Assembly (NCBI GenBank): GCA_018806985.1 | Contig: JADANN010000140.1 | Coordinates: 124,001-188,000, forward strand | From: Angiostrongylus vasorum | Taxonomy: Eukaryota > Nematoda > Chromadorea > Rhabditida > Metastrongylidae | DNA length: 64,000 nt | Direction of reading: 5' to 3' | Part shown: positions 55,129 through 64,000 of the stretch, in pieces | Layout of the letters: every line of letters begins with the position of its first letter | Position numbering within the stretch: position 1 is the stretch's first letter | Position numbers and translations under genes: made by a program | The notes under the pieces: model-generated | What the model was told of the DNA's origin: nothing | Database searches by the model: none | The model's input: only the letters and a program-made list of their open reading frames with translations

Positions 55129-55794
55129 ATAAAATCTGGGCATCCGAATTTAGAAGAGGGCCTATAGCAAAAACCATGCTCGTCGAAGTTATCAACGAAA
55201 ATCTGGAAAATGCCTGATCAATTTTTTTCAGTCCATTTTTTATTCCCTTCGCAAGTACTCCTCAAGCTAAATTCCGACTAGGATTTTGACATGTGGACAA
55301 AATCAGACCGTAGGTACAGCAATAGAAGTCCCTCAAGAACAGCATCTACCCATCGCCTTAGTTTTTTTGTTTTGCAAGATCGCCGACCAGCGGGTGGGAT
55401 TGTATAAACACTGTAGAAACCCTGGCCGAGCATATTTCTAACTGCAGCAAACGATGAAGTATTAGCTTTCCTATATCTTAAAAACCGACTTTCAAAAAAT
55501 ATCAGTAACAGAAATCAATAATTTTCCAACTAATGGAGCTGACCAGCGGTTGGTATAAAAAATATCTATTCGCGAACGTTTGGGCGCCTCGGCTCTGAAG
55601 GAGATGAACGCGCTTAATGAATACTTTCGTACCAACCTCGTGTCAGCTCAATAGTTAGAAAATTATTGGATAGCTCTTCCATTAGTCTGCTAGCATCCTT
55701 GCTAAAGCACGCTTCATAAGTATTTAATACAATCTTGTTGAAGTTTCACAGCATTAAATCAGACGATGAAGTCGACAAGGACGGAAATAGTATT
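55129..55794. other. unassigned interval
   Basis: No supported gene. 55585-55640 may be a decayed family E/RTE flank. Confidence 0.3.
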
Positions 55795-55915
55795 CGCATC
55801 GACGTTGTCATTGTATGGGCCAGTTATTGCAGTCAATCACCTCTTATGCTGCTTGATGAAGTTGAATGCATGGTGCATTCCTCAACGATTGATCAGCGTC
55901 GAAAGCTTTTCCCTT
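55795..55915 (+). repeat. SINE family A, 3' fragment
   Basis: Contains AGTCAATCACCTCTTATGCT, GATGAAGTTGAATGCATGGT and CGATTGATCAGCGTCGAAAG. It is 5'-truncated. Confidence 0.6.
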
Positions 55916-56319
55916 ATTTTCCTAGTGTGTCAAAACCTCCCAAATTTATTGGAAGATCCACAGAGTTTATGAGTACGAATGATGTAGGACGTAAGCCTGT
56001 TTTTCTCGCCTTTGCACATTTTCCTACAACGGATTCCACAGCTTCCAACGCCTGTCTTTGCCCTTGACATAAAATGCCTAAACTTTAACATTTCCACGAA
56101 AGGATAGCGGAAAAACGGAACTCTAACCATTAGACACACTATTAGTGGTCGTTGACGTTGGACATCTGCATTGCTCTGTGGCTTCCACGTAGTGTTTGTA
56201 ATCACACCCCTTTAAGTGCATAAAACTAAAAAAAAACCCATAAGAAAACCCCATAGCACTTAGGTTCTACGTATTCTTATTAATTACTATCTTTTCAGGG
56301 GGTGTGGTAACCTGAGGCA

Positions 56320-56560
56320 CCCCGCCATACCGACGTGGTCGTTGCTTCGATTAAGCGCCTCGGTTCACCAATGCTTCCATCCCATCTGGATCGGCAAATT
56401 AGTACCACACTTCTCTGAGAAGATAAAAGCAGTGGCTTGACAAATTCATAGGTCACCTTAGGTCACTGTATAGGCCAGATATGTATTTAATATTCCTGCA
56501 CGATGAAGTCGAATGCATGGCACCCCTCATCGAGTGATCAAAGCCGAAAGCGCTGTTATT
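56320..56560 (+). repeat. SINE family A, copy 18 (diverged)
   Basis: Contains GGTTCACCAATGCTTCCATC, GGCCAGATATGTATTTAATA and GATGAAGTCGAATGCATGGC. The head is eroded. Confidence 0.6.
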
Positions 56561-57261
56561 TGCCCTCCATGCGATCGTCCCAAATATTCCTTTGAACCAC
56601 GACCTCTTGTCCACAAGACTTCTTTTTTTCAATGTAGTTTGCAGCTTAGAGGATAGCCTACCAAGATTTATTATTGAACTTTATTCTCAACCGATAAGCA
56701 TATTTACATACACAGAAAATGAAGCACACTGACGTCAACAGCACCGATTGAGGCACCTTTGAGGTTAAATTTTCGAAGAAATTCTGAATTGTGGGACACA
56801 CAACGTACTTAACAAAACACTCTTAACACATAAAATTACAGTATTGACAAGGTTTTTCTGAATTTATACAATCAAACCCTGAGTGATTCAACTTGTCAAG
56901 ATCGACCGCAGTGTTGTGGATTATTATCATAGTTAACAGTTATTTTTATTACTGGGAACTAGTGTCAGCCAAAATATCACTGAACTTTTTTAGCTTCCAT
57001 CAGCGAAGATAACCCTATAGTGAACAAAACACCCATATCCTTCTTTCGAATCACCTTAGTTAACTGTTCGCTATGGAAACGTTCCTCTGATCTATGAAAT
57101 GTTGTACAGTAATCAAATGCAATAATAAATAAGAATACTGTAACATATAAAACACATATCCAGAAGTCCAGAAATATTATATATCCCTGCTGATTATATT
57201 CATTTGTGATATGCGTTCACAGCTAAGTTCATAAAACGCTCACTGAGAGACTGTTAAGGCC
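56561..57261. other. 3' flank of the T-box gene
   Basis: AT-rich interval between a SINE and the T-box stop, likely holding the 3' UTR of the T-box gene. No exon seen. Confidence 0.4.
56945..56950 (-). terminator. possible poly(A) signal of the T-box gene
   Basis: Minus-strand AATAAA about 312 nt after the T-box stop at 57262. Other candidates lie further on, so use is uncertain. Confidence 0.35.
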
Positions 57262-60217
57262 TTAACACTCTGGAGTTGGCGTTGAGTAACAGTTTGGCAT
57301 GTAAGAGCAATAGTAGGGTAACGATGAATAGAAAGGGTTCTGGTAATAATTATACCATTGCATAGGAATTTGTTCGCTACTTCTCGTTAAATTCGGATCT
57401 CCTGTTGCTGTCCATGGAAGCATGAACGGATTCCCGGCTTGACGTTCACATTTCGTCTTTACGTCCGACGTCATCGGTGAGATGCGCTTCGGCGACGGCT
57501 CACTGTACGCAGGGCTAGCCGATGTGCGCTTCCGATCCCTTTCTGAGCCTTCGCGGAAACCTTTCGCAAAAGGATTATGTGAGATCTTCAGCTGTGTCAC
57601 ATCATTATTTTGATAGGCTGTCACTGCGATGAACGCCGTGTAATCGTACCTTAATGAAGCGATAATTAGTATCTATTCAGATTTGTTCCAGGTCTATAAA
57701 GCTTGTAATCCTAATATACACTGGACTCCAACGTTCAGTCTGAGGGAAAAGGGGTTGCAAAGCCGACATTAACACCCTGCATTAAGAAAACTTAATTTCG
57801 TAGTATTCCACCGACTTATTAATACTTAGAAATTCGAAGAATTCTGGACAATAAAGGATAATTTCATTATGTCGTAAATTACCCAGAGATCAGCTCGCTA
57901 ATACCAGCCTCCGGAACTAAATGGATGTGTCAGTAATTATTCTAAACACCTGCTATTCTTCACTTAGCACAACTATTATTTGATGGTCCGTCTTCATATA
58001 TCGTGCTAGTAGCAATACAGTTTCAATTGCAACCATATTTCGATGGTTTCCAACTTTTCTACTGAGTTCGAGAGATGGTCATTTCAAGCCGTTCGCAATG
58101 CCTTCATTTTAGTTCGTATAAAACCGAGTGACTAACTATTTCAGTCACCTTATAACAGCAACAAGACATGACGTATCCAGTGCTGGAGTTGTCTGATCCA
58201 TCCACATTACTGTGTTTGGCATGTGGTATATGTAGAGGACAGGAAGGTATTTGTGCATTGATTGTAGGACTACCTAAACAAAGATTTGTGTCATGTTATT
58301 TAGCTTCCATGAACTACAAACTAGGATAAATCATTTCTTGGAATTGAACATAGCGGACTTATATCTCCGCTACCTAATCCGGATGCTGGAGGCTAAATTA
58401 TACTCGACTTATGCGATCAAATATTGCCTAATTGTAACAATCTAAGACTCTTAGATCCTTTTCACATGATTGAAAACACAAAGACTGCACGAATTGCGAA
58501 AGCTTTACGCTAGATCAAAAAAACAACGGAAAGCCTAGTTAGAAGTAAGATATTCTGAGCAACTTTAAAAGATGTCTTATGTTCAAGTCTCTAATTTTTG
58601 CCTGAACAGTAAACAACTTGAGGGTTTTGTGACGCAGGTAACTTGACCTATTAAACTGAGAGTTATCGATGTCTACTTATTCGACAACTTCACCGATAAT
58701 AGTGCAGATTTTGGATAAGCCCTTCTATTTTTTGCGATGACGTAGTAAACATAATAGAGAGGTTTGATAACGCGCTCATAAAATATTGTAGTGCATCTTT
58801 CGCGATTCCCTCGTTGACTTGCCGGATTTAGATCTTATCTCACTAATGGAATAATTAAGTCCGCATAATCCTACACTAACATAATCAGTACTGAAAAACT
58901 ATTGCGGTTCCCATAAGCGAAGTAACGACACTTAAAGCCAATAATTCCTTGATCTTCTGCTTCATACTGAACAAATGCGTCCTGTTCTTGTCTTTAAGTT
59001 TCGGATCTCCACAGAGTACTTTGCACGGACCATTTCCAGGCATTCTTCTCTTGACAGAGTCTTTCAGACCTTACTGCTATCACATTCAGTGTCTTGATAA
59101 CAAGTACATCTTTTGAACACAATGTGACAGCATTCGTATGCTATGCGATGACCTTGTTCGTCGTTACCAGAGGAAACACAATGAGTGAGTAAGACGCTGC
59201 GAATATATCCATCAGCATCGTCGACTAGTAATCGGCTTTTTTGCCCATTGGCAAAACCATACTGACCATGGACGATAGAAAAGTAAACCATGGGAAACCA
59301 CATATCGCCTCATTGTGAAGTTCAGGGGGTATTATAAATGACGGATTTGTGGTGACTTGTCAAAATATATTCATTGATCCATTAGGCATCCCTGTCCGTC
59401 AGAGCAATATAGAAAGTCAGCACGCAAATCAGCAACAAACATATGCAGTAAATAGGTAGTAATTAAAGAAACAAGTGAATTTGCTGTAAGAAGGACTTCC
59501 CGAGTACAACACCGAGGAAACTTTCCACGTAGATTTCGTTCATCATCTAAGTATGCCTGGCAAAATTTCAGGAAAAATCACAGAAGATCCTATCCAGAAA
59601 AACACTTACATGGAAGGGATCGTTATCCTGCTGATTATTAGTAACTTTGACCCTGTCAAAGGCCACTGTCTTGCTCATCCAAGCCCTACCGTTGTCGACA
59701 GCACCGTCATGATGTGGAATACTACGAGGTGTAGTTTGCGATTCTCCTTTGCCATTTGTCGACCAGTCGCCTGCACTAAACTTGTACCTAGAATTCAAAT
59801 ACCATTTCATTAGACTTAGTACACGAATACCAATAGCTGGCCCATAAGAACTACACAGAGGATTAAATATTCTTTAAAGGACCACGGCTTAAATGGAAAG
59901 GTACAATTCAACAAAATACTATGTAGTAAATGGTTAGTCCAACTAACCTCATGTCGTCTACTCTTTCGATACGTAACATAATCGCATAAGTCTCGTCTGG
60001 ATTTAAGCCTTGAATTTTATATTCAATCTTCGGAAATATTTTTTCTGAAGATAAATGAAAAATTAGACTAAAGATTCTCACTAGAAGAACAAGATTTGAA
60101 ACTCATGACTATAGGTCGTAATTAACCAATAAATTAAAAAAAAATTTTTTAAACCCCTCTTATACCTTTGCCTAAGGTCAGGTCGAACAGTAACTGCTGG
60201 TGATTGTCATCAATCAT
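57262..60217 (-). CDS. divergent T-box transcription factor
   Basis: Five exons, 5' to 3': 60217-60166, 60044-59948, 59814-59610, 58273-58211, 57672-57262. Phases agree throughout and the model gives 275 aa. T-box landmarks appear in order: [18 protein letters not shown] (from residue 20), [31 protein letters not shown] (residues 95-110) and [11 protein letters not shown] (119-129). FIAVTAYQN (153-161), [15 protein letters not shown] (from 167) and a basic ERDRKR follow. The family binds TCACACCT-like DNA half-sites through this domain. The tail is Tyr/Pro-rich ([19 protein letters not shown]). The domain start [19 protein letters not shown] is short and lacks the usual LW..F segment. Either a 5' exon is missing or the box is truncated, as in fast-evolving nematode T-box genes. 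An alternative exon 4/5 junction (donor about 58147, acceptor GT at 57651) also keeps phase but lengthens the SMHKY-FIAV linker beyond normal. Intron 3 holds an unexplained Cys-rich ORF. Confidence 0.86.
59064..59303 (-). CDS. Cys-rich ORF inside the T-box intron 3, unexplained
   Basis: An 80-codon ORF starts [20 protein letters not shown]. It runs through [20 protein letters not shown] and [20 protein letters not shown], ending ECDSSKV. It is on the same strand as the host gene. Seven Cys in the second half and a hydrophobic start hint at a secreted peptide or an exon of one. I do not recognise it, and the T-box reading does not need it. Confidence 0.22.
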   Translation of the reverse strand: MWFPMVYFSIVHGQYGFANGQKSRLLVDDADGYIRSVLLTHCVSSGNDEQGHRIAYECCHIVFKRCTCYQDTECDSSKV

Positions 60218-60369
60218 CGCTAAGCTTAAAGTGGGAGTAAATTAAAGGGTCACCAGGAAAACGCTGTTATCGGAATAGCTTCTTAGCATTATAGCTGAGA
60301 TTCATCTGACGAAATAGAAAGAAGAGACACCAGAGAACATTATACTAAAGGCATTAGCTGAAATATAAA

Positions 60370-60655
60370 AAGTGCGTGTGTAGCGCATTGGTCAGAGGTG
60401 CCCTTCAATACACGTGGGATCGAACCCGAGCCACAGGTTCGCTAAGTCCTCCGTCCCTCTGGGGGTCGGCAAATTTGTACCATACCTATCTGGGACGATA
60501 GCAACACTGGCTAGATACATCGGTAGGCCACGGCGAGTCATTCTAAAGGCCAGATATGCATTAAATCACCTCCATCGATCCTTAATGAAGTCGAATGCAT
60601 GGCGTATTTCTCAGAGATTGATCAACGCCGTGAGCTTCATACTTCACCCTTTAGC
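60370..60655 (+). repeat. SINE family A, copy 19, just upstream of the T-box gene
   Basis: A clean copy: GTGTGTAGCGCATTGGTCAG head, GGGATCGAACCCGAGCC, GATACATCGGTAGGCCACGG and GAGATTGATCAACGCCGTGA. It is divergent from the T-box gene, starting about 150 nt from its ATG. Confidence 0.8.
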
Positions 60656-61340
60656 TTTAACTAGAATATATTACATGGGAAATGAACTTGCCGTCCACTT
60701 TTAGTGACGATCATCTCCGTAGTATGTTGATGAAATTTGCGCCATAAGTTCTCCGTAGTAAGTGTGGCAGTGATTCCCGATGCATAATGTGACATCTATA
60801 ATTCCTATCACTTTTATGAATAGGAATTTAAAAAACAACTGCATAAGTTATATCGTCGTTCTATTCATACTTTAAAGCAGTTACAATCAATACTCGAACG
60901 GTAACAAGCATAAGAACAAAAGTGTAAGAGCACACTGGTAATGGAAATATGAGTGATGATGATAATATATTCCTTACGAGACTCGGAAGTAACTAATTAA
61001 CATATTGGCATTGAGTTCCATGCATCCATACACCACCGGTAGTCCCGCCTCGTTACGCCTCGGCAAAACGGTGATGAAGGCGGGAACGTGCTAAGAAATA
61101 GATAGAATACTACAATTACAAAAAACATGGACCTGCTTATAACGGACCATTTTCATTTCTTTCTCATTGCAGTAAATCTATATATACCTTGATAATCTAA
61201 GCAGAATACACGGAAAGTGATGATGTTGGTGTTTCCCAGGAGAGAAGAGTTCTATGCAAAGGATAGAACGTTGACCTTGCTAAGCCTTGTCAGCTAAAAA
61301 AGATTATCAACACGATTGCTACTGACCTGCTACAATGGCA

Positions 61341-61366
61341 CGCGTGAATCATATGTGAGTCACGCG
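61341..61366. repeat. hairpin, CGCGTGA(A/C)TCA arms
   Basis: Eleven-bp arms (CGCGTGAATCA and TGAGTCACGCG) with one mismatch and a 4-nt loop. It shares the TGAGTCA core of the hairpin at 41841. Confidence 0.65.
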
Positions 61367-61604
61367 CCGCTGATATTGCAATCGTTATGTTGGTAGGGGT
61401 TAGTAATAACATCAGAAAACATCACCAGAACTATATAACGTAGAAAAAAAACATAACAAAACTTGACTGAATACATATTTATGCACTTAATCGGCACCCT
61501 TTCTACGGCATGTAAAGTTGTTGATGCAAGGTTTTCACTTTTACCTACTTCTTAGTCTTTTGTCATTTAAGTAAAATATTGTATAGTAAAAATACAAAGC
61601 ATAT

Positions 61605-61632
61605 GACAATAATAATAATAATAATAATAATG
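61605..61632. repeat. short (AAT)n microsatellite
   Basis: About nine AAT units. Confidence 0.85.
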
Positions 61633-62554
61633 TTATTTAAAGGATTTTGCAAGATACAACGATAAGGATGCTGAGAGGTGAGCAAGGGTTGGTAGAGTTT
61701 GGAACAGAATGTAGATAGAACTTTTCGATCACTTTCTTAAGACGAATTTCATCCACTAGGCTAGTGTTAAAGAGTAACTATTAAGGATTTAACAAGTACA
61801 AGTCACTAACACAGAACTTACAACGTAAAACCACAACTCTCCCTGTTAAGTTACCACTTTCAGTATAGGAATATGGATCTTACGATTTTATAGATAGAAA
61901 ACAAAGTATTTCTTTGTTTAGTGATTAGGCCTTAGCAAGTTGACGTAATGTTAATGACCCAATGACTGAAAAGTTTATGTTACAGAGGGGCGGCTGACCT
62001 CACGGGTCTTCCATTTTTGTCTTTCCCTCTGGCAAAATGACCTATTCATAAGGTCTATTCAAGGTTGTATTCGAGATGGAGGACATTGTGGAGAATGTCA
62101 TGAAAGCAGAAACAATAAAATGCAAGAGCATGGAAACACATTAGCATGTTAGCGAAACGAAAACTGGTCCTTTTTTCCTAGACGAAACGCTAAACTGCTA
62201 AGTTCCTTAACACTGAAGTTTGCCATTGTTCTTTTAACTACGTTAACTAGCTAGGAAAATCACTATTATCCTGGATCTGAACAAGTAGATCCCTTCGCTG
62301 AGAGCATAAACTTGTATTGATTGTTTCCCTCTTCAGAGTTGTAAAGTTGTGGAGTTATATTGGTATAGTTATAGTTGCAAGTAAAGCTTTAAAGGTCTCT
62401 TCAGAGTTGTATTCGAGATAGATGACCTTGTGGAGAATGTAATGAGAGCAGAAACAATTAAATATAAGCATGGGAACACATTAATGTCATTAAAGTAGAA
62501 ATTGTGAATAAAAGGAGAAAACCGATAAAATAAACATCTGGAAGATGAACGACT

Positions 62555-62650
62555 GTGGACATCATCTCGACTCGGATAATTGGCTCTGAGGAAAACGATA
62601 TCGGAACGTCAGCCGAATAGAACTTATCTAAGAACCTCGTGTAAGCCGAC
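62555..62650 (+). repeat. repeat family E motif, copy 4 (in tandem unit)
   Basis: GACATCATCTCGACTCGGAT, then GGCTCTGAGGAAAACGATAT, CGTCAGCCGAATAGAACTTA and CCTCGTGTAAGCC. Confidence 0.6.
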
Positions 62651-63025
62651 CTATTCAAAGAGATAAAGATCGTACCCTTTTTACTAAAAGAAACGTCAAA
62701 CTGCTAAGTTCACTACAATAACCTCTTTAGAATAAAGAAAATAGCTATTATCCTGTATCTGAATAAGTTGATCCCTTAGCTGATAGCGCATTAACAAGTA
62801 TTGTTTGCCTTCTTCTTGAAAGTTGCATAGTTGTTTAGTTATAGCTGTAAGTAAACTTGCAAAGGGTAAAGGTCTCTTCAGAGTTGTATTCGAGGTAAAT
62901 GGCCTTGTGGAGAATGTGATGAGAGTAGAAACAGTGATATAAGCATGAGAATATATTAATGACAGTGAAGTAAAAATTGTTAATAAAAGAAAAAAAATCA
63001 ATAAAATAAACATCGAGAGGGCGAA

Positions 63026-63125
63026 CGACTGTGGACATCATCTCAACTCGGATAATCGGCTCTGAGGAAGACGAAAATATTCGAACATCAGCCGAATAGA
63101 CCTTATGTAGGAAAATTGTGTAAGC
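63026..63125 (+). repeat. repeat family E motif, copy 5 (in tandem unit)
   Basis: GACATCATCTCAACTCGGAT, then CGGCTCTGAGGAAGACGAAA and ATCAGCCGAATAGACCTTAT. Confidence 0.6.
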
Positions 63126-63305
63126 TGAGCCACTTAAATAGATAAAAACAGCTTCTTTTTACTAAACGGAACGTTAAACTGCTAAGTTCCTTATTACTAA
63201 AGTTTCCTAACCATCTTAAAACTAAGAAAATTACTATTACCCTGGATCCGAAAAAAGTAGATCCCTTCGCTGATAGCGTATCAACAAACATTGATTGTTT
63301 TCTTG

Positions 63306-63940
63306 AATGACGATAACGAATGATTAGAACTGAATCTCGTCGATGATTACAGTATGATAACATGCGAAGTAAGGAAAGATGAGGAAAGAAAAAAAAGAAG
63401 AAGGATGAAGTGTGACGGAAATAGGAAGTACTATCGGCCACCGACACACATAAACAACAATGAGGACAAAAAAGAAATGACTGAGGTGTGAATTACACGG
63501 ATCGGAGGCGATTTCTCGCATTGCAGACACCCCTAAGTGCAGCGATAACTAGCACATGATTAGTGTAATCACCCATGAAACATGCTAATTAACGCCAAAC
63601 ATAGCTGTGTAAGACCCTTTCGGATATTGAAAGTACTACGATGTAGTCCAACTTGCTAACACCTATCTAATACAACAAGGGAACTATTTATTCACCAAAC
63701 TTTAACCATAATGTTTGGTTTTAGGCTCAACAACAAGTTCCATAAACGCCGACTATTTCATCCGGCTACCGTATCCCGCCTTTCGTAGCAATTGTAGTCG
63801 CTTAGATTCTCAAGAAGCTTTCCATCTGACTACTACTCTCACGAAATTTTTTAAGCTAATTGTCCACAAGCTATCTAGTAGTTGAAAAGCGAACGGAATT
63901 CAATGATCTTGTGACGATTTTCTTAACCACCTGGGAGCCT
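63306..63940. other. unassigned interval at the right edge
   Basis: A purine-rich tract (about 63380-63410) gives spurious ORFs. No gene supported. Confidence 0.4.
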
Positions 63941-63964
63941 GTGTGAGTCGATTTTGACTCACAC
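63941..63964. repeat. hairpin, GTGTGAGTC/GACTCACAC
   Basis: Nine-bp perfect arms with a 6-nt loop, sharing the GAGTC core of the hairpins at 41841 and 61341. Confidence 0.65.
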
Positions 63965-64000
63965 GATGACGAAATAACCGGCGCTTTCAATTTTAGACCA

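Larger units (their letters stand above)
60656..62059. other. unassigned interval
   Basis: Contains a GAGTCA-type hairpin (61341-61366) and a short AAT microsatellite (61605-61632). No gene supported. Confidence 0.4.
62060..63305 (+). repeat. tandem array of ~480-500 bp units with embedded family E motifs
   Basis: The unit marker AACTGCTAAGTTCC recurs at about 62195, 62698 and 63178 (second copy AACTGCTAAGTTCAC). The sequence CTTCAGAGTTGTATTCGAG also recurs (about 62400 and 62876), as does GTGGAGAATGT. The first unit is preceded by a partial one from about 62060, and the last is cut at about 63305. Two units carry a family E motif at 62560-62650 and 63030-63125. No coding potential. Confidence 0.75.

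Noticed and set aside
62060..63305. CRISPR-like array
   Set aside because: The repeated unit is ~480-500 bp and diverged, with no short identical repeats or spacers. The DNA is eukaryotic.

Overview
This looks like nuclear DNA of a nematode, probably a parasitic rhabditid or strongylid type (clade V is an inference). The base composition is AT-rich, the genes are split by GT-AG introns, and most of the window is interspersed repeats. The best homologies are to conserved animal genes, and RTE-type retrotransposon remnants are present. There is no bacterial-style gene order, CRISPR array, rRNA gene or intact tRNA gene. Almost all long ORFs are repeat or antisense shadows. The real genes consist of short exons that an ORF caller misses, and I rebuilt them by splice-phase bookkeeping.

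Layout. 1-430: edge of a + strand gene with a CUB-like SPNYP stretch. About 430-19400: almost entirely repeats and unassigned DNA, with one disrupted membrane-protein ORF at 5.4-5.7 kb. 19.4-20.8 kb: 5' part of an RTE element with its endonuclease. 22.8-30.2 kb: three co-oriented minus-strand genes that may form an operon. From the promoter end these are mitochondrial ribosomal protein uS10m (mrps-10), an unrecognised 192-aa protein and an unrecognised 141-aa protein. 34.2-35.5 kb: a gamma-glutamylaminecyclotransferase (GGACT/AIG2-like) gene on +. 39.8-40.9 kb: degenerate RTE reverse transcriptase. 42.5-43.2 kb (+) and 44.0-46.1 kb (-): an unrecognised gene converging on a complete six-exon CDV3 homologue. 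51.4-52.2 kb: RTE C-terminus. 57.3-60.2 kb (-): a divergent T-box transcription factor. 62.1-63.3 kb: an array of ~480-500 bp tandem repeats.

Repeats. Family A is a ~270 bp tRNA-headed SINE with more than 20 copies in both orientations. Family B is a terminal-inverted-repeat, foldback MITE. Family C is a ~380 bp retroposon-like element, some copies of which end in a short simple repeat. Family D is a ~230 bp element. Family E is a ~90 bp motif found beside an RTE tail and inside the tandem array. Several of these sit in introns of the reconstructed genes.

The genes do housekeeping or regulatory work: mitochondrial translation, repair of gamma-glutamyl-amines, a CDV3-type cytosolic protein and T-box transcription. 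Apart from the possible operon they need not act together. I found no convincing new multi-gene system. The items most worth checking are the candidate operon, the divergent T-box gene, the foldback MITE, the recurrent GAGTCA hairpins and a membrane-protein ORF with one in-frame TGA.
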